Of a stretch of DNA of 64,000 nt, positions 52,283-60,752 are shown one piece after another. The DNA is from Butyricicoccus_B sp017886875. GTDB taxonomy: Bacteria; Bacillota; Clostridia; Oscillospirales; Butyricicoccaceae. The position numbers and the translations under genes were made by a program. The notes beneath the pieces are model-generated. The model was not told where the DNA came from and did not search any database. It worked only from the letters and a program-made list of their open reading frames with translations. The DNA is taken from contig OZ007036.1 in the NCBI GenBank assembly GCA_963931655.1, forward strand, positions 1,860,001 to 1,924,000, read 5' to 3'. How positions within the stretch are numbered: the stretch's first letter is position 1; each line of letters starts with the position of its first letter.

Positions 52283-52534
52283 TTGGATAGTAAGCAAATA
52301 AAATTATATAAAATTATATGTCAGCAGTTTGCTATAGATTTTGAAAAAATCACAGATGAGACAAACTTCAGTGAAGAATTATATGCTGATTCTTTGGATA
52401 TAATGGAATTATGTGATGTTTTAGAAGGGGAATTTGACATTCCTACACTTACACAAGATAAAATTGCTAGTATTCATAAAGTTGGCGATTTAATGAGGCT
52501 TATCGAGCCATATTATATGGACAATAGGGAATAA
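52283..52534 (+). CDS. acpP: Acyl carrier protein
   Basis: The acyl carrier of fatty-acid synthesis, 83 aa and acidic. The phosphopantetheine site is the Ser in ADSLDIMELCDVLEGEFDI near residue 37. The start is TTG at 52283, 6 bases after the plsX stop; no ATG is available before the first helix. The acyl carrier sequence is divergent from the best-known types (ICQQFAIDFEKITDETNF at the start), so it might be a specialised paralogue, though its place between plsX and rnc argues for the main ACP or a close copy. Confidence 0.88.
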   Translation: MDSKQIKLYKIICQQFAIDFEKITDETNFSEELYADSLDIMELCDVLEGEFDIPTLTQDKIASIHKVGDLMRLIEPYYMDNRE

Positions 52535-52577
52535 CTTTTCCCTATTGTCAAATATATTTAGAAAGGATTGAGTTTAT

Positions 52578-53255
52578 ATGCTAAAAGATAAGATTAAATA
52601 TGAATTTAAAAACAAAGTATTACTTCGTAAGGCTTTAACACATTCATCTTATGCTAATGAACAAAGAGCCAGACATTTACAAAATAATGAAAGACTTGAG
52701 TTTCTTGGCGACTCCGTACTAGGCTTTGTAACAGCAGATTATTTATATAATCAATTTCCGGAATTACCAGAAGGTGAGCTTACAAAGCTTCGTGCAGCTA
52801 TTGTTTGTGAGCAGGCATTGTATGAAGTGGCCAAGGAACTTGGCATAGATGGAGCAATTTGTTTAGGTCATGGCGAGGAAAGCAGCGGCGGTAGACAGCG
52901 TCCAAGCATTTTAGCTGATGCGGTTGAAGCTCTGTTAGGTGCAATTTATTTAGATGGTGGTATAGAACCTGCTAGAGAATTTGTGCTCAGTTTTATTCCT
53001 AAGAGTGCCGAACGTGCAAGACAAGGCAGAATGTTCAAGGATTATAAAACCACACTTCAAGAGATTGTACAAAAAAACCGTCAAGAAACACTTGAATATC
53101 GTCTTGCAGGCACAAGTGGTCCAGACCATGATAAAACATTTGATATGGAATTATTGCTAAATAGCAATGTTTTCGCAAGCGGTCAAGGCAGAAGCAAAAA
53201 AGAAGCCGAACAAATGGCAGCTAAACAGGCTCTTGCTCTTATGGGTTATCAATAA
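52578..53255 (+). CDS. rnc: Ribonuclease III
   Basis: Cleaves double-stranded RNA, including rRNA precursors. The catalytic signature NERLEFLGDSVLGFVTADYL lies near residue 37. The second metal-binding segment is ADAVEALLGAIYLDGG near residue 114. The C-terminal dsRNA-binding domain (DYKTTLQEIVQKNRQETLEY through GRSKKEAEQMAAKQALALMG) is intact. At 225 aa it is full length. AGAAAGGA lies before the ATG. smc follows after a stem-loop. Confidence 0.96.
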   Translation: MLKDKIKYEFKNKVLLRKALTHSSYANEQRARHLQNNERLEFLGDSVLGFVTADYLYNQFPELPEGELTKLRAAIVCEQALYEVAKELGIDGAICLGHGEESSGGRQRPSILADAVEALLGAIYLDGGIEPAREFVLSFIPKSAERARQGRMFKDYKTTLQEIVQKNRQETLEYRLAGTSGPDHDKTFDMELLLNSNVFASGQGRSKKEAEQMAAKQALALMGYQ

Positions 53256-53262
53256 ATTATAA

Positions 53263-53291
53263 CGGGTATGGTAAAAGCCGTACCCGCTTTT
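53263..53291 (+). terminator. Stem-loop between rnc and smc
   Basis: CGGGTATGG and CCGTACCCG pair (one G-U) around TAAAAG, followed by CTTTTA. A moderate rho-independent terminator. Confidence 0.72.
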
Positions 53292-53310
53292 ATGTTAATT
53301 TGCATATTTC

Positions 53311-53340
53311 TTGATTATAAAGTGTGAACGTGTTACACTT
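53311..53340 (+). promoter_or_regulatory. Promoter and dyad candidate before smc
   Basis: TTGATT (53311-53316), 17 bases, TACACT (53334-53339). The sequence AAGTGT (53320-53325) and ACACTT (53335-53340) form an inverted repeat across the spacer and -10, as an operator would. Confidence 0.4.
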
Positions 53341-53376
53341 ATTATATTAAAAACACTGCATAAATGAGGATACCAT

Positions 53377-56300
53377 ATGATTTTAAAGAGTTTATTGCTA
53401 CAAGGCTTTAAATCCTTTCCAGATAAAACAGAAATACGCTTTTCAGGCGGTATGACAGCGATTGTTGGCCCTAATGGTAGCGGAAAATCAAATATTTCAG
53501 ATGCTTTGCGTTGGGTGCTTGGTGAACAATCATCTCGTATGCTTAGAGGTGCTAAAATGGAAGATGTTATTTTCGGCGGTACATCTAAAAGAGCTCCTCT
53601 TGGATTTGCGGAAGTGTCACTCATTTTAGATAATAGCACTGGTATCTTTCAAAGTGAGCATACCGAAATTATGGTAACCCGTAGATATTATCGCTCTGGT
53701 GAAAGCGAATATTATTTAAATAAAAAGCATTGTAGATTAAAAGATATACATGAGCTTTTTATGGATACTGGTATTGGTAGAGAAGGTTATTCTATAATCG
53801 GTCAAGGTAGAATAGATGAGATTTTATCACTTAAAAGTGAAGACCGCAGAGAAATATTTGAAGAAGCAGCGGGTATAACTAAATTTAGATATCGTAAAGA
53901 GGAGTCTGAAAGAAAGCTTGCAGAAACAGAAGAAAATTTAACCAGAATAAGAGATATTTATAGCGATCTTGAGGCACAGACAAAACCTCTTGAAAAGCAG
54001 GCAGAAAAGGCAAAACAATATTTAGCTTTTAGAGATGAACTTCGTGAAATCGAAATTACGCTTTGGCTTTTGGAATTAGATGATATTAAAAAAACTCAGT
54101 CTGAAGGCACTAAAAAGCTAGAAATTTGTCAAAAACAATTAGATAATACCAGAAAATTAGTGTCTGATTTATATGAACAAACAGAGATAATATCAAGTAA
54201 AATTCATAAGACAGATATTGATGCTGATGAATTTAGACGATTATTAAGAGAAGAAGAACAAAAAAATGCCCAAAGACAAAGCGAAATCGCTGTTTTAAAG
54301 GCAAATATTCAAAATGCAAAACAAAATATAGAACGTACAAAGCAAGATGAGCAAAGAAGAATAGAACAAGCTCAATCAATTAAAACACAAAAATTAGAGC
54401 ATTATAATCATTGTAAAGAGCTTGAACAAAATAAGGCAGATTTAAAAAAACAAATAGATTTAGCTGAACAAACAATACAGACTGAAAAACAGAAAAAAGT
54501 TAAATTTATTGGTGAGCGTGATAAAATTCAAAATGAAATAGCTGTTTTAGATGGTGAGAATTTTAATATTTCTATGAAACTTACTGCTGCCAAAACTGCT
54601 CTTGAAGGCATGAGTGGAAGAACAAGTAATGTAGACAAAGAGGCTCAAAATATACAAGACCAGTTGGAGCGTGAAAAACAAATTCAGCTTGCATATGAAA
54701 ATAAATATATAAACTGTGAAAATAGAATTTTTGAGCTTGAAAAGCTGATTAATGATAAAAAACAAGTGGTTAAATCAACTAATGAACAGCTTTTACAGCT
54801 TCAAAAGCGATATAATGAGTTAAGCATACAAAGCACAGATTGTCAAAACCGCTTTAAAATGCTTACAGAAATGCAAAAAGATTATGAGGGTTTTTCTCAT
54901 GCGGTAAAGCTTATAATGAAACGTTCACAAAATGGTCAAATGCAAGGTATAAAAGGTCCTGTATCATCGCTTATTAGCACCAATGCAGATTATGTAGTTG
55001 CAATAGAAACTGCCTTAGGTGCAGCCGCTTCTAATATTGTGGTCGAAAACTCAAATCATGCAAAACAGGCAATAAATTTTCTAAAAAATAATAATGGTGG
55101 TAGAGCAACTTTTTTACCAATGGATATTATTAAGTCATCAAATCTTAAAGAAACAGGCTTTGAAAATATGAATGGCTGTTTAGGTACAGCGGATAGCCTT
55201 GTACAGTGTGCAGATGAGTACCAAAATATTATTAAAAATTTACTTGCAAGAACGGTAATCGCTAAAGACTTAGATTGTGCTATGCAAATAGCAAAGGCTT
55301 ATCAGCACCGTTTTCGTATAGTAACCCTTGATGGGCAAATGATACAGGCAGGCGGTGCTATGACTGGCGGTTCAGTTTCCAAAACCACTGGTACTCTTGC
55401 TCGTTCAGACACTATAAAACAGCTTGAAAAAAATATCAGTGAAATTAAAAATGAACTTGATACAACAAGAGAAAAAATAAACAAAACTGAAACAGAATTA
55501 AATAATGTAAAAATACAGCTTGAAAACTATATAAATGAAAATAATCAGCTTAAAGGGGAACAAACTAAACTTGATGCCCTTAAAAGTCAACATAAAACTA
55601 TACTTGAGCGTGTAAATGAACAGTTTAATTCACTTTATTTAGAGCAAACCGATATTTTAAAAGCTAAATCCAGCTATGAAAATACGATTTTACAGCATGA
55701 AAAAGCTCAAAAAGAATTGTTTTCAAAACTAAATGCTCTAAAACAGGATTATCAAAATAAGCTTAATATTATTGCTAAATGTGAAAGCATTATAACAGAG
55801 CAGGAAACTAATCTTATAACACTTCGCACTAATATGGCTCAAAATAATGCCGAAATAACATCTGAAAAACGTGCTATTTCTGACCTTGAAAATTTAAGTT
55901 TAGAAATGGTGCGAGGCTTAGAACAGATAAAACATGCATATTCAGAGTTTGAAAAGCAAATAAATGAATATAATGATAAAATTTCTAAGCTTGAAAGCAA
56001 TGAAAACCAAAATGCAGAAAAGCAGCTTAAAGAAAAAATTCAAAATATAGCCCAAGTAAGGCTTAAACTTGAAAGCGAAAAAACAAACACAGAAAAACGT
56101 ATTCAGCGAACAAATGAAGAACTTTTAGCACTTGAAAGAGAAAATGCTCGTCTTACTGCTCAAAATATACAAGTAGATGAAAAGAAACAGCATATTTTAG
56201 ATAAAATGTGGGAGCAATATCAGCTTACACCGAACTTAGCGGATAAATATAAAATCCAAATAGAGAATAAATCTCTTGCTAATAAAAAAATGCTTGATTT

Positions 56301-56946
56301 AAGAGATAATATGCGTAAACTTGGAAATGTAAATCTTGATGCTATTGAGCAATATAAAACAATTATGGAGCGTTTTACATTCTTAGGTGAGCAAAAGCAG
56401 GATTTAGAATATGCTCAAAATGAATTATATGGTGTTATAAATCAGCTCACTGATAATATGAGTAAGGTTTTTGAAAGGGAATTTGAAAAGCTTAATACAT
56501 ATTTCGGTGAAACTTTCAAGGAAATTTTCGGTGGTGGCACAGCAGAACTTAAACTTCAAGATAAAAAAGATATTTTAAACTGTGGTATAGATATTTTGGT
56601 TTGTCCTCCAGGAAAAGCAGTCAAAACTATAACTCTTTTATCTGGTGGTGAAAAGGCTTTTGTTGCCATTAGTCTATATTTTGCTATACTTAAATTAAGA
56701 CCTACACCATTTACTGTGCTAGATGAAATTGAAGCAGCTCTTGACGATGTAAATGTTGCTAGATTTGCCGAATATGTCAAACGTCTTAGTGATAAAATTC
56801 AGTTTATTGTTATTACTCATCGTAGAGGTACTATGGAAAAATCAGATATGCTCTACGGTGTTACAATGCAAGAGCGAGGAGTTAGCAGACTTTTAATGTT
56901 AAATCTTGCCGAGGCAGAAAAGAAATTTTCAGGCGAAATAAAATAA
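53377..56946 (+). CDS. smc: Chromosome segregation protein SMC
   Basis: The condensin ATPase that organises and segregates chromosomes. The Walker A head is IVGPNGSGKSNISDALRWVL near residue 27, followed by long coiled coils, and a hinge around residues 505-670 (IKGPVSSLISTNADYVVAIE; GGAMTGGSVSKTTG). The C-terminal head has the signature TLLSGGEKAFVAISLYFAIL and Walker B FTVLDEIEAALDD. The length of 1189 aa is standard. It is followed by ftsY after 12 bases, the usual Firmicutes order rnc-smc-ftsY. Confidence 0.97.
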   Translation: MILKSLLLQGFKSFPDKTEIRFSGGMTAIVGPNGSGKSNISDALRWVLGEQSSRMLRGAKMEDVIFGGTSKRAPLGFAEVSLILDNSTGIFQSEHTEIMVTRRYYRSGESEYYLNKKHCRLKDIHELFMDTGIGREGYSIIGQGRIDEILSLKSEDRREIFEEAAGITKFRYRKEESERKLAETEENLTRIRDIYSDLEAQTKPLEKQAEKAKQYLAFRDELREIEITLWLLELDDIKKTQSEGTKKLEICQKQLDNTRKLVSDLYEQTEIISSKIHKTDIDADEFRRLLREEEQKNAQRQSEIAVLKANIQNAKQNIERTKQDEQRRIEQAQSIKTQKLEHYNHCKELEQNKADLKKQIDLAEQTIQTEKQKKVKFIGERDKIQNEIAVLDGENFNISMKLTAAKTALEGMSGRTSNVDKEAQNIQDQLEREKQIQLAYENKYINCENRIFELEKLINDKKQVVKSTNEQLLQLQKRYNELSIQSTDCQNRFKMLTEMQKDYEGFSHAVKLIMKRSQNGQMQGIKGPVSSLISTNADYVVAIETALGAAASNIVVENSNHAKQAINFLKNNNGGRATFLPMDIIKSSNLKETGFENMNGCLGTADSLVQCADEYQNIIKNLLARTVIAKDLDCAMQIAKAYQHRFRIVTLDGQMIQAGGAMTGGSVSKTTGTLARSDTIKQLEKNISEIKNELDTTREKINKTETELNNVKIQLENYINENNQLKGEQTKLDALKSQHKTILERVNEQFNSLYLEQTDILKAKSSYENTILQHEKAQKELFSKLNALKQDYQNKLNIIAKCESIITEQETNLITLRTNMAQNNAEITSEKRAISDLENLSLEMVRGLEQIKHAYSEFEKQINEYNDKISKLESNENQNAEKQLKEKIQNIAQVRLKLESEKTNTEKRIQRTNEELLALERENARLTAQNIQVDEKKQHILDKMWEQYQLTPNLADKYKIQIENKSLANKKMLDLRDNMRKLGNVNLDAIEQYKTIMERFTFLGEQKQDLEYAQNELYGVINQLTDNMSKVFEREFEKLNTYFGETFKEIFGGGTAELKLQDKKDILNCGIDILVCPPGKAVKTITLLSGGEKAFVAISLYFAILKLRPTPFTVLDEIEAALDDVNVARFAEYVKRLSDKIQFIVITHRRGTMEKSDMLYGVTMQERGVSRLLMLNLAEAEKKFSGEIK

Positions 56947-56958
56947 GGAGTTTAAAAA

Positions 56959-57879
56959 ATGGGATTTTTTGATAAAATTAAAGCAGGGCTTAAAAAAACT
57001 ACTGATGCTGTAAGCCAACAATTTGAGGATATTATGGCGTCTTTCGTTCAAGTTGATGATGATTTATTAGATGAACTTGAAGAAGCTATGATTTTATCTG
57101 ACCTTGGTGCAGGTGTTGCAGCAAAGGCTAGAGAGCAACTTAAAAAAGCAGCTCAACATAAAAAGGTTAATACTGCAAATGAGCTTAGAGCATTACTCAA
57201 AGAAGTATTAACTGATATGATGCTTGAAGATATACACCTAAACACTGAAAACGAACCTGCGGTTATTTTGGTTATAGGTGTAAATGGTGTTGGCAAAACC
57301 ACATCTATTGGTAAAATTGCCGCTCGTTACGTTGAACAGGGCAAGCGTGTAATGCTTGCCGCTGCTGACACCTTTAGAGCAGCGGCAGCTGACCAGCTAG
57401 AAATATGGGCAAAACGTGCAGGTGCAGAAATTGTACGTCATGGCGAGGGTGCAGACCCTGCCGCTGTTGTATTTGATGCAATCGCTGCTGCAAAAGCTAG
57501 AGGTTGTGATATAATTATTATAGATACAGCGGGTAGACTGCATAACAAAGCTAATCTTATGAATGAGCTTGCTAAAATCGACCGTATTTTAACAAGAGAA
57601 CTTCCAAATTCATCAAGAGAAACTCTTTTAGTGCTTGATGCAACCACTGGTCAAAATGCAGTGCATCAAGCAGAGCAGTTTAACAAAGCGGCTGAGCTTA
57701 CAGGCATTATATTAACAAAGCTAGATGGAACAGCCAAAGGCGGAATTGTTGTTGCAATTTCCGCGGGTCTTGGCGTTCCTGTAAAACTTGTTGGTGTGGG
57801 TGAAGGCTTAGATGACCTTATGGACTTTAATAGAGATGAATTTTTAGAGGCTTTACTTCCACCTATTAAAGAAGAATAA
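56959..57879 (+). CDS. ftsY: Signal recognition particle receptor FtsY
   Basis: The SRP receptor GTPase that delivers nascent membrane proteins to the translocon. An N domain (FDKIKAGLKKTTDAVSQQFE) is followed by the G domain with GVNGVGKTTSIGKIAARY near residue 112, DTFRAAAADQLEIWA, the DTAGRLHN motif and TKLDGTAKGGI. The length of 306 aa means there is no long acidic A domain, as in other Gram-positive FtsY. AAGGAG precedes the ATG. The gene is in an operon with smc and rph. Confidence 0.96.
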   Translation: MGFFDKIKAGLKKTTDAVSQQFEDIMASFVQVDDDLLDELEEAMILSDLGAGVAAKAREQLKKAAQHKKVNTANELRALLKEVLTDMMLEDIHLNTENEPAVILVIGVNGVGKTTSIGKIAARYVEQGKRVMLAAADTFRAAAADQLEIWAKRAGAEIVRHGEGADPAAVVFDAIAAAKARGCDIIIIDTAGRLHNKANLMNELAKIDRILTRELPNSSRETLLVLDATTGQNAVHQAEQFNKAAELTGIILTKLDGTAKGGIVVAISAGLGVPVKLVGVGEGLDDLMDFNRDEFLEALLPPIKEE

Positions 57880-57900
57880 TACACTAGAAGGGAGAAAGAT

Positions 57901-58626
57901 ATGGCACGACCAGATTTAAGACGCAATGACGAAATGAGAAAGGTGAAAATCACACCTAATTATACTATGTATGCAGAGGGTTCTGTTTTAATTGAAGTTG
58001 GCAATACTAAAGTTATCTGTACTGCAAGTGTAGATGAAAAAGTGCCTCCATTTCTTGAAGGTAAGGGCTTAGGCTGGGTTACAGCTGAATATGCAATGCT
58101 CCCACGTTCTACCCAAACACGCAAAAAGAGAGATATTAAATCACTAAAACTTGATGGCAGGTCGAGCGAAATTCAAAGGCTTATAGGTCGAGCTTTACGT
58201 TCTGTTGTTGATAGAGAAGCTCTTGGTGAAAGACAAATAACTATTGACTGTGATGTTATTCAAGCTGATGGCGGTACTCGTTGTGCATCTATAACAGGTG
58301 GTTTTGTTGCTCTTTGGCTTGCTTGTAAAAAGCTACTTGATGAGGGCAAAATAACAAAAATGCCGCTTACAAGCCAAGTTTCAGCCGTTTCTGTTGGCAT
58401 TTATGAGGACGAGCCTATTTTAGATTTGGATTATGCTGAGGACTCTAACGCTATTGTCGACTGTAATATTGTTATGACTGGTGCAGGTGATTTTGTAGAA
58501 ATTCAAGGCACTGGCGAAGGTCGTCCATTTACCAAAGAGGAGTTAAATAAACTTATTTCACTTGGTAAAAAGGGAACAGCTAAACTATGCAGAGAACAAA
58601 AGAAAATTACAGGTGAGCTTGGTTAA
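57901..58626 (+). CDS. rph: Ribonuclease PH
   Basis: A phosphorolytic 3' exoribonuclease that trims tRNA 3' ends. RPDLRRNDEMRKVKITPNYT begins the family domain; GKGLGWVTAEYAMLPRSTQT, and GRSSEIQRLIGRALRSVVD contain the conserved arginines. The phosphate-binding area is in DCDVIQADGGTRCASITGGF near residue 119. GTGEGRPFTKEEL is conserved near the C-terminus. At 241 aa it is full length. GAAGGGAG precedes the ATG, and the stop lies one base before the rdgB start. Confidence 0.96.
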   Translation: MARPDLRRNDEMRKVKITPNYTMYAEGSVLIEVGNTKVICTASVDEKVPPFLEGKGLGWVTAEYAMLPRSTQTRKKRDIKSLKLDGRSSEIQRLIGRALRSVVDREALGERQITIDCDVIQADGGTRCASITGGFVALWLACKKLLDEGKITKMPLTSQVSAVSVGIYEDEPILDLDYAEDSNAIVDCNIVMTGAGDFVEIQGTGEGRPFTKEELNKLISLGKKGTAKLCREQKKITGELG

Positions 58627-58627
58627 A

Positions 58628-59206
58628 ATGAAATTTATACTTGCATCTCATAATAAGAAAAAATTAAAAGAGTTAGCTGACATTTTAAATAAATTTGGTG
58701 TTGAAATAGAAGCTTTACCAGAAAATGCACCAGAACCAGAGGAAAATGGTAAAACTTTTGCAGAAAATGCAAAAATTAAAGCAATTTCAGCTATGGAGTT
58801 TACTGGACTTCCTGCAATAGCTGATGACTCAGGTTTATGTGTAGAAGCTTTAGATGGTGCACCAGGTATTTATTCAGCTAGATACTGTGAAGGCACTGAT
58901 GCAGATAGAAATGCATTTCTTCTTAAAAATATGCAAGACAAGGAAAATAGAAAATGTTATTTTGCTTGTGCTATATGCTGTGCATTTCCAGACGGAACTT
59001 TTATTGAAAGCTTTGGCAAATGTGAAGGTGAAGTTTTACAAAGTGAACAGGGAAATGGTGGTTTCGGTTATGACCCTATTTTCTATGTTCCAGAATATAA
59101 ACTCACATTTGGAGAACTTTCTCAGCAGGTTAAAAATCATATTTCTCATCGTGCAATAGCACTTAGAGATTTTAAAGAAAAATTGTATAACTATTTACAG
59201 GAGTGA
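58628..59206 (+). CDS. rdgB: dITP/XTP pyrophosphatase (RdgB/HAM1)
   Basis: Removes non-canonical purine nucleoside triphosphates. FILASHNKKKLKELADILN at the N-terminus binds the triphosphate, GKTFAENAKIKA and ADDSGLCVEALDGAPGIYSA carry the metal-binding acids, and GFGYDPIFYVPEY and SHRAIALRDF complete the active site. The ATG at 58628 gives the family N-terminus; an earlier in-frame start would overlap rph. The length of 192 aa is normal. It lies next to rph, a common pairing. Confidence 0.95.
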   Translation: MKFILASHNKKKLKELADILNKFGVEIEALPENAPEPEENGKTFAENAKIKAISAMEFTGLPAIADDSGLCVEALDGAPGIYSARYCEGTDADRNAFLLKNMQDKENRKCYFACAICCAFPDGTFIESFGKCEGEVLQSEQGNGGFGYDPIFYVPEYKLTFGELSQQVKNHISHRAIALRDFKEKLYNYLQE

Positions 59207-59217
59207 AAGATTTATTT

Positions 59218-59517
59218 ATGTTAACAAGTAAACAACGTGCTCAGCTTCGCAAGCTGGCAAACTCATTAGCAGTAACACTTCATATTGGTAAAGATGGTGT
59301 GACCGATGGTGTTTTAGAACAGTTAAATGTGCTTTTAGAAAACCATGAGCTTGTAAAAGGTAAAGTTTTAGAAAGTGCTATGGTAACACCTAAAACTGTA
59401 GCTGAAGTGTTAAGTGAAGAAACTGGTGCGGACAGTGTTCAGGTTATTGGTACAAAATTTGTTTTATATCGTCAGTCCTCTGATAAGGACAAGCGTAAAA
59501 TTGTTTTGGAGAAATAA
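59218..59517 (+). CDS. yhbY: CRM-domain RNA-binding protein YhbY
   Basis: A small ribosome-assembly protein of 99 aa that associates with the large ribosomal subunit precursor in other bacteria. LTSKQRAQLRKLANSLAVTL and the GxxG loop HIGKDGVTDGVLEQLN are characteristic, and VLYRQSSDKDKRKIVL ends the domain. The ATG at 59218 is chosen because the GTG at 59203 overlaps AGGAG and the rdgB stop. nadD follows after three bases. Confidence 0.92.
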   Translation: MLTSKQRAQLRKLANSLAVTLHIGKDGVTDGVLEQLNVLLENHELVKGKVLESAMVTPKTVAEVLSEETGADSVQVIGTKFVLYRQSSDKDKRKIVLEK

Positions 59518-59520
59518 CAA

Positions 59521-60132
59521 ATGCGTACTGGCATTTTAGGGGGCACATTTAACCCACCTCATTATGGGCATTTACATGCTGCAAAGCAGGTAAAGGAAGC
59601 GTTAAATCTTGATAAAGTGTTATTTATTCCAACTAATTTACCACCACATAAAAAAATGCCAAAAGGTTCTGCAAACACTTGTCAACGATGTGAAATGATA
59701 AAGTTAATGATTGATGGTTTAGAATGGGCAGAACTTAGCATGATAGAAATTGAACGTGGTGGTTCAAGTTACACTATTGACACTTTAAGAGAGCTAAATA
59801 ATAAAAAAATTTATGGTGAGCTATTTTTTTTAATGGGTACAGATATGCTTATAACTCTTGATACAGGCTGGAGAGAACCAGAACAAATTTGCAAACTTTG
59901 TACACTTGCAGTTGTAGCAAGAGGACTTAATGAGCATACTATACTTAAAAATAAAGCACAGTTTTTAAGAGAGAAATATAATGCAAAAATTTCTCTTATA
60001 GACGCAGATGTTATAGAAATTTCTTCAACTGAAATTAGAAACGGTCAGAAGTTATCTGAAATGCTACCTAAAACAGTGCTTGATTATATTCGCAAAAACC
60101 GATTATACATGGATTTAACAGAAAAAATTTAA
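59521..60132 (+). CDS. nadD: Nicotinate-nucleotide adenylyltransferase
   Basis: Adenylates nicotinate mononucleotide in NAD synthesis. GILGGTFNPPHYGHLHAAKQ contains the (H/T)xGH-type nucleotide-binding motif, FIPTNLPPHKKM follows, and the SSTEIRNGQKLSEMLPKTVL segment is the C-terminal ISSTxIR signature. At 203 aa it is full length. The start lies three bases after the yhbY stop; the ribosome binding site is inside the yhbY end (TTGGAGAA). Confidence 0.96.
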   Translation: MRTGILGGTFNPPHYGHLHAAKQVKEALNLDKVLFIPTNLPPHKKMPKGSANTCQRCEMIKLMIDGLEWAELSMIEIERGGSSYTIDTLRELNNKKIYGELFFLMGTDMLITLDTGWREPEQICKLCTLAVVARGLNEHTILKNKAQFLREKYNAKISLIDADVIEISSTEIRNGQKLSEMLPKTVLDYIRKNRLYMDLTEKI

Positions 60133-60152
60133 TCTGAAAGGCGGTTTTTATA

Positions 60153-60728
60153 ATGTTGTATGATAAGAAAATGCGTGAGGATATTCTTTCCAGACTAGAA
60201 GGCTATCGTTATACCCATACTTTAGGGTGTGAAAAAGCTGCAATGTGGCTAGGCGAAAAATACGGTGAAGACCCTAAAAAATGTTCCCTTGCAGCAGTGC
60301 TACATGATATTACAAAAAGACTTTCTCGTGAAGAACAGTTGTATTTATGCGATAAATACGGTATAATACCCTGTGATGTCGAAAAAATAGAATGGAAAAT
60401 GCTCCATGGTAGAACAGCAGCCGCAATAGCTAGAGACGTTTATAAAATTCCTGAAGATGTAGCTCATGCTATTGAATATCATACAACAGGCTGCGAAAAT
60501 ATGACAACGCTTGATAAAATCGTTTATTTAGCCGATTTTATCGAAGAAACTAGGGACTTTAAAGGGGTAGAGCCAGCAAGGGCACTTGCAAAGAAAGATA
60601 TAGATAAGGCTTTGCTGTATTGTTTCGATTTTTCACTCAGTGATTTAATCGAGCGAGGAAAACTAATACATAAAGATACAATGCAGGCACGCAACTGGCT
60701 TATAAAGCAGGGGGTAGTGCGTTCCTGA
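60153..60728 (+). CDS. yqeK: HD-domain hydrolase YqeK
   Basis: An HD-superfamily phosphohydrolase; members of this family hydrolyse diadenosine tetraphosphate symmetrically. The metal-binding residues are in YTHTLGCEKAAMWLGEKYG (His), AAVLHDITKRLSREEQ (HD), MLHGRTAAAIA (His) and IEYHTTGCENMT (His), with LDKIVYLADFIEETRDFKGV containing the last Asp. The length of 191 aa is normal. It follows nadD directly, the usual Firmicutes order nadD-yqeK-rsfS, here with an LCP gene inserted before rsfS. Confidence 0.93.
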   Translation: MLYDKKMREDILSRLEGYRYTHTLGCEKAAMWLGEKYGEDPKKCSLAAVLHDITKRLSREEQLYLCDKYGIIPCDVEKIEWKMLHGRTAAAIARDVYKIPEDVAHAIEYHTTGCENMTTLDKIVYLADFIEETRDFKGVEPARALAKKDIDKALLYCFDFSLSDLIERGKLIHKDTMQARNWLIKQGVVRS

Positions 60729-60752
60729 CGGTGTTTTAGGAGGCAGTAACAC